Of a DNA stretch of 64,000 nucleotides, positions 1 through 11,147 are shown piece by piece; position 1 is the first letter of the stretch, and each line of letters opens with the position of its first letter. The notes beneath the pieces were generated by a model. That model was not told the DNA's origin, searched no databases, and was given only the letters and a program-made list of their open reading frames with translations. Location: NCBI RefSeq assembly GCF_000208865.1, contig NC_018394.1, positions 703,635 to 767,634 of the forward strand, written 5' to 3'. The position numbers and the translations under genes are program-made. This DNA comes from Neospora caninum Liverpool (taxonomy: Eukaryota > Apicomplexa > Conoidasida > Eucoccidiorida > Sarcocystidae).

Positions 1-670
1 ACACGTGTTAGAGAGGCCCATATATGCACGAGCATCTGTATGCACGCGTACATCTCCTGTGGATACAATTCACTGTGACTCAAACTGCGTTGTCTTCAAA
101 CTCCCCGTTTTCACTGGAGTCTCCTGAAAAGCATCCACACGTAAACATGTGTATCTACGTGTTTCTCTACACACAAGCGTGGGGCAGACTCGCGCGTTCA
201 GCCTTGGTGCCGTAAGACCTAGCGTTCCGCACCCGTCTCTCTCGAAAGAATGCCCCGGCCAACGAACGTGCTGTGCGTCGCTGCAGATTAGGAGCCTCCG
301 GCGCACACCGCTGCTACGCGCCACGCACGTAGCCCCGGCAAGAAACTCCCTCACGTTCTCTCCCACTTGACACGATCTTCACAGAACCGACCGCCCTGCG
401 ATGTCTAACAGGATCGTCTTAGCGTCGCCCGCCTGCAACCCTGTTGTTGCCCGATTGTCTTTCTTCCAGGTCAAAAAACGTGCGTACACCCGGCGCAGAA
501 AGACGCGGGGCGAGGTACGCAGGTGCGCCTGGTCGCGGGTGGACGCCTTTCTCCCTTGCGTGGCCAAGACGCGCCAAAACGAACGACAAAAACAAGCACG
601 AGAACTCGGCATCGAGAGAGACGCGACTCCTGCTTCCCCCCCCCCTCTGACCACCAAAAAACTCGTGTCC
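1..670. other. 3' flank of the CS-domain gene, no gene recognised
   Basis: This stretch follows the stop codon of the minus-strand CS-domain gene and runs to the window edge. Open frames occur on both strands but show no family signature, codon-bias contrast or consistent splice signals. It probably holds that gene's 3' UTR and intergenic DNA. Confidence 0.5.
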
Positions 671-958
671 TCATCGCGTCTGCGCCGCCGCGATCTCCGC
701 TTGCAGGCTTGCGTCTTCACGAGCGTGCGAAGGATCGACGGCGCGCCTGCGGAGATCGCGGATAATCTTGTTCCAGAGCTGCACAGGCACAGACAGGGAC
801 TCGTGTGTATGTCTCGGCCTGAACGAGCGTCGAGGGCATTGCCTCTCTACGGATCGATCTCCGCATGCACCCGCATCTCGCGAAACGATTCAACAGATGA
901 AAACAGACATCTCTCTCCGTGAAGAACTATCTCCGCCCCGGGGGGGTCTATGCAATAT

Positions 959-1000
<42 letters not shown>

Positions 1001-4000
1001 CATATATACACATACATATACACATATAAATATATATATGTACGTGCATGGATTACGCATATGTATGCATGCACAACTGGTGTGTCTACATATATGGGTG
1101 CACAGCGGCGCGAAAGGCTCTGCACACCGTTTTTATCGACACAGCGAGGAAGGTATGCGGCGGCTTACGTCCGGATGGACGCCCGAGGGTCGGTGGTCCT
1201 CAAAAAACTGTTCTCCTGGAGTGTTGCCTTTTTCTGCGAATTTCCGCTCCCAACTGCACGGCACAGAACACCAAGAAAAAGCGGCGACGCGTCTGAGCAC
1301 AGCTGCTCGGGCGAACCGCCGCATGCAGATCTCTAGACGGAGACACCCGCAGCTGGGGCAAGAGGCAAATGCAGGTTCTGACGGAGCGTCGGGCGCGTTG
1401 CGAAAAATCCGCAACAGGCAGGCAAACCTCTGTGGCACGGCAACTGCGAGTAGCAGGAAAGTAGGGATATACAGCTATGCACGCGACGCCCGCGAGAATG
1501 ACTAGGTATTCTTGCACAGGTACATCGGTGGGCGCGATTGTGAGCGAGGAAAGAGAACAGCCGTCTTGCTTCCTTTTGCTTCTTTCTCCCTCCATCGAAC
1601 ACTGCGGAGACAAAAGGCCAAGAGCCAGTGAGGGCTAGTCGAGCGCGGGTGATTCTACACAGCTTGGAAACCTTTTGAACTGGAGGAAACAAGATGGAAA
1701 CAAGAGACTGCGTGTGCGGTCACCAGCGCATGCGTTGTGTCGACTCACAAGAATTTGCCGCGCCACACAACTCTCGCCATGTAACACCTGCAAAGGACCA
1801 AGCGGGGAGAAGGAAGAGAGGAGAGAAGGTAAAGAGCGCATATCGCTTAGGAGACGAATGCAGGAGAGACGCATAAGGGAGAGATGGGATAGGTGAATTG
1901 TCTAAAGAGATATTGCACATGTCTCGCGGGCTTCACGACCCGCGTCTTTTTTTGCTCTCTCGCGCGCTTCTGACGACACAGCTGCGTTCGCTGGGAGCTC
2001 AAGGGGGTGTGCTACGCAGAGCCTCTCGCTGCAGATGCGAGCGACTGCGCTCGTGGGTTTTTCGCTCACAGTTCGCTGTCTCGATCGACAAACTCCCGCT
2101 TCAAAAAGGCCGGCGGCGGCGTGAAGAGAGGCCCCAAGGCTCGCCAGCACGGCTCCTGCATGGCGCGAGAGAGAGAGGCGAGAGAGGTGAGAGAGGCGAG
2201 AGAGGGGAGAGAGGGGAGAGAGAGAGAGCGGTCAGCAGAGGAAAAACGAAAAGATACGGAGAGGCCAGAGGTGAACAGGCAGGGAGCGGACGCAGGAGTA
2301 AGAGAAAGAAAATGGAGGAAGAGACACGCAAGGGGTGGAAGGACGAAGGAAGGGAAGGACAGGGGGAGGGAGACAAAACCACGCGAAAAGTGGAGCAAGA
2401 GAAACGAAATATCCGAGTGGTGAGTAAAGGCGGCTTGTAGCCAATGAAACCGCAGGCACGCTCAAGCTGAGGCGCGTTCTCGTGGTCTTCTCGGCGCAAG
2501 CGTCTCACTCTTCCGACTGCGGTGGAGAAACGAAAACCAAGTAGACAAAAGCGTTTTTTGCGAGTTCGGATTTCACTCTTGCCAGCGCGAAGCTTCCCCC
2601 GCTCTCACCTGCTTCTTCTTCGGCATGTGAATCTCGATGGAGCGACTCCTGACAGCGAACGAGGACGTCTGAGGGTACAGGCAGCCAAAAGCGCGGAAAA
2701 CTGTGAGGCCCGATTGGGGAGACAGCGTCCAAACCGGACGAAAGCCACCAAGAAACCAGAGGAACAGAAAAGGAAAGAAACCAGCTGGCAACACACCACG
2801 AGAGAACAATTCGCTGAGCGCAGACACCAAACCTGAGAGGGAGGACGGCGGAACAAAGAAGGCCAAGAGACGGTCGAGACGCTGGAGCAGGAAAGGCAAA
2901 TACAGATGAAACCAAAGGCAAACGCGAAGACACCGATCAAGTTGTCCTGACCTTGGGATCAATTTCGCGCAAGAAAGCGAGGTCGAGAACGTATTTCTTC
3001 TTCTCTCCACCCTCGACGCTGCCCCGCCCTTCGACGTATACGCCCCTGCAGCGAAAGCACATGAGGCGAGGAAACTCCCTTGTTGTTGAACAAGATTCAG
3101 TTAGGAACGATAGTTCACCGTCAGATGTAATACGTGAGCTGGGTTAAGAACGTCTGGAGACAGTTTGCTCCCTATCTACCATTTAAAATCGTCCCGACTT
3201 TCGGAAGCGACGCTGCGGTCGGCAAAGACAGAGCCGAAACGCAAGAAGGCAGATGCACACCGGTGACGAGGGAGAGAAAGAGGAAGGCAGCGCAGTTCAC
3301 GAAACATATCAACAGGAAAACAAAGGAGACCAGGACGGAGACTAAGAAGGAGATCAAGACGATGCAGGAGATCAAGACGATGAAGGAGATCAAGACGATG
3401 ACGGAGATCAAGACGATGAAGGAGATCAGGACGATGAAGGAAATCTGGACGATGAAGGAGATGAAGACGATGGAGATCAAGGAGATAAAGGAGGAAGACA
3501 CTGGACGCCCTTTGCTTCTTCCGCTGGTCCCCTCCGTGTCTGTGTCCTCCTTCGTGTTCCTCCTGTTGGACGAAACGGAGCGAGACGCTCCAACACAGGG
3601 ACCAGCGGCAACGACTCCCCGCCGGGCGCGTACTTGCTTCGAAAGCGAACCTTCGGCCAGCGAAACGCGCCCATGATGGAGAGGTAAATAGCTGAAGGCG
3701 TCTGTCTCCAACGCACAACGGGAGGCGATTGCGGGGCGCTAAAGGCAAAGAAAGGAACAGAAAGGGGGCGAGCGATGTGAAGCCATTTTTGCCTCCACCA
3801 GAGAAGCGGCAAAAAGAGGAGACAAGGAGCGACACAGCAGAGCCACGAGATATGCACGCAAGCGACTTCGGCCGCAGCAGCCGGACACGCGATACCTGTG
3901 TGGACGTAGATATCCAGTGCGTGTGCCTCGATCTGTCTCACTCGGCTTCGCTTCTTGACTGCATGCGTTCAGTACTTCGCACCAGCCGTAGACATCTCCT

Positions 4001-4693
4001 CCCTTAATCCCTATATCCTAGATATATATATACATGTGTATGTTTAGAACAATAGGTTTCTCGTGAGTCTGTGATGTAGAGAGACTCGAGGACAAGAAGA
4101 CAAATGTGTATCGACGCCTGCGCGAGGGCCGGATGCGTTGTGCTTTCGCCGTACGGTTTATCATCGAGCGCGTCAGCGGCGCTTGTCGGAGCCGACGACG
4201 TTTCCGTCCCCGTCGCACCGGAATCGAGGAAAGGTGGACGCGACAAAAAGAAGAAGAGGAAGAAGCACGGCCAAGCGACGCGTCTGATTGCTGAAGAAAG
4301 AGGAGGAGAAGGGGAGGAAGGACGCGGTTCCCGAGCCTCGCGAGTGCTCGTGAGCGATGGGGAATACGCGAACAAACAAGATTCAGACGCAGGGACCGAC
4401 GAGGAAAAAGCGGGGGAGCGCAAAAGCAGAGGAGAGACAGCGGAACGGACCGCAGCCGCGCCGAGACGAGGCGACTGAAGGTTTTTGCTCATCTCTGAGA
4501 CGGTCATTGTGGAGCTGTGTGCAAGAGTCGAGCCTGTGAAACGAAGCGAACGGCCAGGGTTTGTCGAGAAAAGCGAAGCCGTCTTCTCTCTCTTAGCGTG
4601 GAGCGCGGGGCGAGGCAAAGAACTTGATCGCTGTCTCTCAAAACGCGAAGCGAGACGGTCGCCTGAACTCGGATCAGGTGCTCTGCGCTCCAT
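671..4693 (-). CDS. CS-domain (p23/HSP20-like) protein, 7 exons
   Basis: Exons on the minus strand: 4693-4155, 3738-3634, 3045-2952, 2668-2609, 2155-2070, 1253-1169 and 778-671. All phases join, giving 1077 nt and 358 residues. Residues about 186-280 read as a CS domain: a P-V-x-W-x-Q-T opening strand, then YVLDLAFLREIDP, then SRSIEIHMPKKK followed by a W. This is the order seen in p23, NudC and HACD3 CS domains, which dock on HSP90 or other clients. The roughly 70-residue tail (DSELWERKF through WNKIIRDLRRR) matches no family I can name. Residues 1-180 are Ser/Pro-rich with a Phe/Leu-rich stretch near 139-157. That stretch could be a membrane anchor, or the first exon could be interrupted, because a good acceptor-like site lies near 4291. 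ATG 4693 was chosen as the first in frame; ATG 4507 is an alternative. The CS core is well supported, the N terminus less so. Confidence 0.72.
960..1045. repeat. TA microsatellite in CS-gene intron
   Basis: A (TA)n run at about 960-995 grades into imperfect TACATA repeats. It lies in the intron between the 1253-1169 and 778-671 exons. Confidence 0.85.
2165..2232. repeat. GAGAGAGGC-type minisatellite abutting a splice acceptor
   Basis: Short imperfect repeats of GAGAGAGGCGA type. Read on the minus strand they form a long pyrimidine tract that ends just before the acceptor of the 2155-2070 exon, so the repeat may supply the polypyrimidine tract for that exon. Confidence 0.8.
3340..3482. repeat. 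18-bp minisatellite in CS-gene intron
   Basis: About seven imperfect copies of an 18-bp unit (GAGATCAAGACGATGAAG and variants). They lie in the intron between exons 3738-3634 and 3045-2952. Both strands stay open here only because the unit length is a multiple of three; I see no sign that it is coding. Confidence 0.85.
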
Positions 4694-5029
4694 CGAGACA
4701 GCGAGGCAGGAATCCTCCGCCACAAAACGTAGAGCTCCTGTGCTCGATGCGCTTTGTACAGAGAAAGGAAACGAAAATATCCTCTTCCTCCTAGTCTTCC
4801 TCTTCCTCCTAGTCTTCTTCCTCCTTTTCCGATAAATTCGGTCAAGACTAGCGGAAGACGCTCTTCCGCCTCCGGTCAGAGGACGAGCGTCTATCTTTTA
4901 GCGTGAGAGGAAAAGAGCGGGGTACTCTCCTCTCTCGCGTCTGTGCGGTCGCACGCATTTCTCTCGTGCCCCAGACAGTCCACGAAAGGGTTAGAGTATT
5001 GAAAGGGAAACGAGAGACAAAACGAGAAA

Positions 5030-5130
5030 AGAAAGCAGACAAAGAAGACAAGACAAGGAAGACAAGACGAGGAAGACAAGACAAAGAAGACAAGACAAAG
5101 AAGACAAGACAAAGACGACAAGGAAGAAGA
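5030..5130. repeat. 15-bp GACAAGACAAAGAAG minisatellite
   Basis: Imperfect tandem copies of an A/G-rich unit of about 15 bp in the divergent intergenic region. Confidence 0.75.
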
Positions 5131-5993
5131 GAGAAGCCGTCGAGGCGCACGCCGTCCAGCTTCACACTTCACATCTGGTTGTCTGTTTTTAATGTGCGTT
5201 GTTGTGCGTCGTTCGGCGCACCTGATTTGCACGTAAACACACGAGACCCGACCCCGGGAAGTGCCTTCAGGAAGAAAAGAAATGAAGAACGACGAAACTT
5301 CCGGCTACGTTCGCTGGCGAGCCGAGCCTTCGTCGACCGCTCGTGGTATGGGCGCACTTCCTGTCGCCTGAGGTGCGAACAGCGAAAACAGCGGAACCAC
5401 AGTTTTCGCGGGATAACGCGCTGCGTCAATCTATATCAGCGTGCATGCGCGTCGGGAGGCCTTCGCTGTAGTCTCCTTTTCGCCCCGTTGAATTTGTTAC
5501 AGGAGCAAAATGGAAGGATTACCCTTTACCTTCAGGTTTATCTCAGAACACCCTTTTGAGTAAAGGTTCTTGAAAGCAAGGAGTAACGCATAGAAGCCTC
5601 CGGTAAAGAGACGGTCATTTTCGTGCAAAAAACGCGTACCACAATTCCACACTTGGGTTCACCGTTCTTGACTAGACTTGTCGCAAAACATGCGCACGTG
5701 GCCTAGCAAAGAATCGCGACTTGTCTTCGTGAAAAAAGGCGCAAGATCCGCGCGCAAACAGTCAGCACGTACAGAGCACACCTCAGAGGTTTTAACCTAG
5801 GGTTGGATGCTTGACACAAGACGCAAGGCGATACCAAGGGGAAAACACAGATATCGGTTTCGCAGGAGACAAGCAGCCTGATTCGCCCTGCAGATCGGGT
5901 TTAAGACAGTCTGCGAATCCAACAACTATGCACGGCGAGACAAGGAACCTGGGAAAAGCGTGACGGTCTTTCCTGCTTTTCTCGCTCTGGCTG

Positions 5994-6004
5994 TGCATGC
6001 ATGC
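5994..6004. promoter_or_regulatory. Overlapping TGCATGC elements (ApiAP2-type)
   Basis: Two overlapping palindromic TGCATGC motifs at 5994-6000 and 5998-6004, about 640 bp upstream of the Acl4-like start codon. The motif is a known coccidian promoter element bound by some AP2-domain factors. Use at this site is not shown. Confidence 0.45.
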
Positions 6005-6283
6005 GAAGAAAAACGCGCATTTGCGGGAGAAACGGAAGCGTCTTTCCGCCGCAGAGGCGAACGTCTTCTTTGAAATAAAAAGCGGAAACCGCCTTCTGCG
6101 TCTCCTTTCTTTCTCTTTCCTCCTCACTTTTGCTTCTTTTTCTGCCGACTCGGCAACTGGACTCTCACGGCCTCGACGCGCCAGGCGGGCGGGGGCAAGG
6201 TGCCCAGGTGGAAAAGCTGTCCGACTCGAGCGTTTTTCGGTCCTTTTCTTTCTTCTTCTTCCGGTTTTTCTTCGTCTCGTCTC

Positions 6284-6480
6284 TCGCTTCTCCCTTGTCT
6301 CTCGATTCTTCCTTGCCTCTCGCTTCTCCCTTGTCTCTCGCTTCTTCCTTGCCTCTCGCTTCTCCCTTGTCTCTCGCTTCTCCCTTGTCTCTCGCTTCTC
6401 CCTTGTCTCTCGCTTCTCCCTTGTCTCTCGCTTCTCCCTTGCCTCTCGCTTCTCCCTTGTCTCTCGCTTCTTCCTTTTCT
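6284..6480. repeat. 18-bp TCTCTCGCTTCTCCCTTG minisatellite
   Basis: About eleven near-identical 18-bp copies, pyrimidine-rich on the plus strand, ending about 165 bp before the Acl4-like start codon. It lies in the promoter or 5' UTR. Confidence 0.9.
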
Positions 6481-6644
6481 CTTTTTCTTCTCTTTTTCTC
6501 GCGTCTCGCTCTGCGTGGCGCACGCCTGCAGAGAGGGAGACTGCAGGGGGTTTTTTCTGGCGGGGCGGTGTGTGTCGAGGCGTCGGTTCCCGCCTTGTTT
6601 CTCTCTGCTTCCTGCGGTGAAGCGTTCGTCGCGGCGAGCCCAGG

Positions 6645-9016
6645 ATGAAGAAGAAACAGAACAGACGCCGCGCGGGAGGCGGCCAGGCGTCTCCCGCAGC
6701 GCGATCGGCCGTCGCTACAGAGGTACAAACGGCGACGGACTCCGAGGCGTTGTCGCTCCCGCCTTCGTTCTTCCTGCAGAGAGCGGAAGGATGCGTCAAC
6801 GCGTTCCCTCCGGACTTTTCCCTCGCTCGGAAGTTCCTCCGAAAGGGGGTGTCTGTACACCCCAACGACGTCTCGCTGCTGGTTCGGGCGGCCGAGATGC
6901 TCTCCGAGGACGGCCAGCTGGACGAGGCGAAGCAACTGCTGCAACGGGCGATTCAACTCGAGGTAGAAATCGAAGAATCCGTCGACAACAGACGGCAGAA
7001 GAAAGGCAAAGAGAACAGCCAGCGCCAGCGGGACAGGAAGGGGGAGCAGAAGCTCTGCAGATTTGCGACGCAGCGAAATCGATCGAGCGAATCTCGTCTG
7101 CAGCTTCGTGGACAGGCGAGTCAACGCTCTTGTCTTTGCCTGTTTCTTCTTTCCTTCCCTGCACTTCAGCCCGACCGCAATCCAGAGAAGTTCTTCTACC
7201 TCGCGCAAATCGAAGAGGGCCGGACGAGTCTAGAGCTTTTTCGACGCGCCGCAGGCCTCCTGGAGGCTTCCCTGCAGAACCTCGAAGCCTCGATCGCCGC
7301 CGCACAAGTCCGCGAGAGTCAGGCAGGCAATTCAGGTCAGCAGGGAAGCTGCACGAGGCGCCCAACAGACTCCTCGCGGTCGACCGCAGACACCTCTTTC
7401 GGGGCCCGAGAAGAACGTTCAGATCAGGAAATGTGCACATGCAAACAGCGATGCATGCTCTTGCAACTACCTATATCTCTACTTATCTATCTAGTTATCT
7501 ATCTATTTATCTATATATATGCAACTATAGGTATGTGTGTGTTTAGCGGTGGTGATCTTGTTCCGTTTTCCGGTTTCTGTACAGGACGGGGCGCGACTGC
7601 GGCGGCGGTGCGCTTGTTGAAGGAGGAGCGACGTCGCGTGACGCGTCAGCTGGTTGACGCCAAGTGCAGCGTCGGGGAGCTGTACATGACGGATTTGTGC
7701 GACGCGGAAGAGGCGGAGGAGGCGTGCCGAGCAGAAAGCGAAGGCGCGCTCGCTCTCGCAGAGGCGCAAGACGCGGGTCTCCCGGATGCGTTGCATCTCC
7801 GAGCTTCGTTCCTCAAAACCATCGGTGCGGAGTTGCTGCAAAAAAAGCGGAGCCCCGACAGCCGCGCGGAAAGAAAACCGAGATGCGAGAAAAAAAAGGC
7901 GCAGCGCGTTTTCCTTCCGTGTCTCCCGTCGCGCTTCCTCGTCCGTTACAAGTTCGCGCTCCTCTCCGTTCCTTTCTGTTGCGAACTCGAGGCGTGTCGC
8001 TCGTTTGTATGCGGCGGCCGTTACACATTTGCGACGTTTTTTTTCTTTCGCGTTTCCGCAGGCGACATTGAGGGCGCACGCGCCGCTGCGTTGCGCGCCG
8101 CTCACCTGATTCACGCTCAGCTGAAGAGACGTGAAGAAAACTTGCGCCTTGTGTCTCCGTCTTCTGAGGACGAAGACGACGTAAGCTGCCGCGAGTTGCG
8201 CGTCAACTTGGCGAGAGTCCTGATCGACGTTCAAGAAGCTGAAGCCGCCGTTCTCCTCGTCTCCTCCTGCATTGAAGAAGACGACCAAGACGTAAGAGCG
8301 GAACAAACGAAGAAACAACGGCTCTCTGCTTTGCCCGTCTCCGCCACTAATCTCTCGCGTTCGTTTTCCCTTTCCTGTTTCTCGTTTTCTCGGGTTTTTC
8401 CGCCTGGTTTGGCGCGCCTGCTGCGTCCCTCCTCTCATTTTTTTGCTCCTCACCTCTTTATCCACGCGCCACGTTTGGCGACGCGTTTTTAGTTGTCCAC
8501 TTTTTGGTCACCGTCGAGGGGTTTATCTCTTTGGTTACGTCCGTTGGTTCTTTGCGCCCCGTTTCGTGTTTTCACGTCTTGCGGACGTTTGCGGGCGATT
8601 GCCTGTTGTTTTCTTCATGGTTTGAGAGAATGCCTTGCGCCTCTGATGGTTTGCGCACAGGCGGACTCCTGGCTGATCCTCGCGTGTGGGCTTTTCAAGG
8701 CGAAGAAGTTCGCCGCCGCCAGGGACAGCTTGGAGCATCTGCAGCAAGTGAGCTCCCTCGGTTTTTTCAAAGGCTCGACTAACAACGGAAAGAAGTGAAC
8801 GCACATTCAGCACGAGCGAGCGAGACCGGCCAGCAAAATCGGAGAAAAAGCGAGAGAAACCAGACACAAATATATGGGCACGACGGGAGAGACTGACTGG
8901 TTTCGTCCATGCAACAGGAGAAGCGTTTGCAGAAGTGCAACTGCCTCGGAAGCCTGCTTCGCTTCGTACACAAATATCCCTATATTCGTATCTAGTTTTA
9001 TATCCATGGCTATGTA

Positions 9017-9058
<42 letters not shown>

Positions 9059-9622
9059 TCTATACATATATATACAAATATATGATTATATATATATATA
9101 TATATATATGCACATCTATTCATATATATACAAATATATGATTATATATATAAGTATATATTTATGCATATGCATGTCCCCTCGCGACGCTAGGTCAGAA
9201 CGCTTCTTGTTTGCACCAGTACGGATCTGTATGTATGTCTACTTGAAGATGGAGAAAATACCTGCCTATAATACCGGTGTGTGTGTGTGCGCGCGCATGC
9301 GCCGTGTCGTGTGTGCGGAGAAGCCTGTCTCTCCGTTGGTGTCTCACAGCGCGCTGCGTTTCGTTTTCGAATGCGCCTCTTTTCTTGCCTCTGCGATTGC
9401 GATATAGAGCGCAGAGCTCCTGTTTGTTTGTGCCTGCAGCTGCTGGCCTCGACGGGTTTGGCGGCAGAGCGCGATCACCCGATCTGCGTCCACACGCGAG
9501 AACTCTTGCGCGTTGTGAAGGAAGAAGAGAAGGGAGCGTCCGCTCAGGGAGGCGAGGAAGACGAAGATGACTGGGAAGAAGTGGACGAAGACGCAGACGA
9601 TGTGGAAATGGGCGACACGTGA
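6645..9622 (+). CDS. TPR protein, Acl4-like chaperone of ribosomal protein uL4
   Basis: Six exons: 6645-6962, 7170-7335, 7585-7824, 8062-8291, 8661-8747 and 9440-9622. All phases join, giving 407 residues. Helical TPR-type repeats begin near residue 25 ([18 protein letters not shown]). The [14 protein letters not shown] stretch at about 109-122, followed by a LELF block, resembles fungal Acl4, the dedicated chaperone that carries newly made uL4/RPL4 to the nucleus. The C terminus is strongly acidic ([16 protein letters not shown]), as in Acl4. ATG 6645 is the first ATG in frame and is preceded by pyrimidine-rich DNA. Introns have GT-AG ends; intron 2 carries a TATC repeat and intron 5 a long TA tract. 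The family call rests on remembered homology. A generic TPR protein is the alternative. Confidence 0.8.
7478..7522. repeat. TATC microsatellite in Acl4-like intron 2
   Basis: Imperfect (TCTA)n/(TATC)n tract inside intron 2 of the Acl4-like gene. Confidence 0.8.
9005..9165. repeat. TA-rich repeats in Acl4-like intron 5
   Basis: A (TA)n tract at about 9020-9052 is followed by two copies of a roughly 60-bp TA-rich unit containing TACAAATATATGATTATA. It lies within the last intron. Confidence 0.85.
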
Positions 9623-11147
9623 GACGGCGTGTCTCTCGTGGGTGTAGTCCTACAGCTTGTCCTGTGTCCATGGCCGTGACGCGCGCATCGTGGATGAATC
9701 TTGAAACTTTCCTTTTCCCATAAACAAAAAATCTGTCCCAAGTCTCTTGTCGAATGCCAGTCTCTGTGGCGCAAAACCCTCTCCCTGGATACATCTCCTT
9801 TCTCACCTGCGGCCAGCCCACTCTCGTGTTTTCTCCGTTCTCTCTCGTCCCTCACACGCTTCCCTCGCTCTTCTCTCCACTTTTCTGTTCTCTCTTCCAT
9901 CGTGTGTGTCTCTTTCTGGTCTCTCGATCGGCCTCAGAGCGAGGCTTTCTCGCGGCAAACGGCTCCACGTGTAGCCGTAATCTCTGTTTCCATTCCTTCT
10001 TCGCCTTTGAAAAGTTAAGACACGGAGACGCGCAAGCGAAAGCCGTCTCTCTGTTGGGTCAAACGCACAAGTCACGCGACACGCACTTGAGACCCGCAGC
10101 CATGTGCGAGACAGAGATTCGGAGGGTTGACAAAGAGCTGGGAAAAGGAACGACAGGGGACATGCGTCGCGCGAAGAAGAAACTTTGATAAAAAAGCGGG
10201 ACTAAAAAGCCGCTGGGAGAGAGGCGACTCAGCGAGGGCGTTCCGCGACTGTCTCGTCCTCTCCGGGGAAGAAAGGCTTCATCTGTTTCTCGCTCCAGAA
10301 AAGAAAAGCGGAAACAGCCGGAGCAGGCTCATGAGTTATTCAGTGCTGGATCGCGGATCATTTGTACAGAGACAAAATCTATAATGTAATAACAACACAT
10401 GGTCGGATGTTAGCGCCCTGGGTTGGAAGAGCGGTGTTCTCGCTTCACTTCTCTCGTTTCCCTCATTCCCTTTTCACCGGGTTCTTCTCCCGGTGTTTCC
10501 ACAGAAAATACATCTGCGGAGATTCACACACATAACATATTTGACCGATCCGTGGACATGTACACAGTGCCGTTCTCCGGGCTGAAAAGTCCGAATACTC
10601 GTATTTATACATACATTTACACGTAAGTATGCATGTACGTACAGCTTCACAATGATTCGTCCATACATGCATACATATATATAAATATGTATGTATACAT
10701 CTATATATATATATATAACTTGCGGGTGTTCGCGTGGGTATTTTCAGTGTGCTTCTCATTGAGTCTCCTTTTTGTGTATTTTTCTCCTCATAGACACTCC
10801 TCTTTTGTAAGGCCTTTCTCGCCTGTGCTCCTTGTTTTTTGTTTTGCTTGTCTTTTTCTTCGGGCCCTCGCCTTCTCTCGTGTTCAACGCGGCGGCCTGG
10901 TCTCGCGCTGTCTCGGCCGCCTGCAGTCACGCGAGGTTGGTTTGAATCGCCTGGCAATTCAGTTCCCGCCCAAGTCCATTGAAACGGAGGCGTCTCAATC
11001 ATGGAGGTAGCGCAACCTCGCCTTCTTCCTTCGTCCTTCTCAGCCATCGAAAGCTCCGCTCTTTTCTTCGCACGACAACGCGACAGAGAAGAAAAGCGAA
11101 ACAAGGAGACAGAAGAAGGAAAACGAAGACGGTAGAAGAAAGGAAGC
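9623..11147. other. Convergent 3' region between the Acl4-like and CSB genes
   Basis: Tail-to-tail spacer of about 1.5 kb. It has a TA-rich patch near 10660-10715 and a small CACCGGG inverted repeat at 10475-10495. No coding exon could be supported; it should contain both 3' UTRs. Confidence 0.5.

Larger units (their letters stand above)
4694..6644. promoter_or_regulatory. Divergent promoter region between the CS and Acl4-like genes
   Basis: About 1.9 kb between two start codons that face away from each other. It holds two TGCATGC elements (5994-6004), GAGACGG motifs near 4497 and 5609, and two minisatellites. No coding exon could be supported. The elements resemble motifs reported upstream of Toxoplasma genes; their function here is inferred. 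Confidence 0.5.

Noticed and set aside
1440..1560. Hydrophobic minus-strand stretch (EYLVILAGVACIAVYPYF) considered as a membrane exon of the CS gene
   Set aside because: No splice sites keep phase with the neighbouring exons, which already join directly at 2070 to 1253.
3134..3676. 180-residue frame rich in EIKTMK repeats
   Set aside because: It is the 18-bp minisatellite within a CS-gene intron; the opposite strand is equally open.
6200..7546. 448-residue plus-strand frame and a 347-residue minus-strand frame
   Set aside because: They run through the 18-bp minisatellite and then shadow the Acl4-like exons in other frames.
10475..10495. Small CACCGGG inverted repeat, considered as a terminator hairpin
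   Set aside because: Eukaryotic polymerase II termination does not use such hairpins, and a 7-bp stem is expected by chance in this much sequence.
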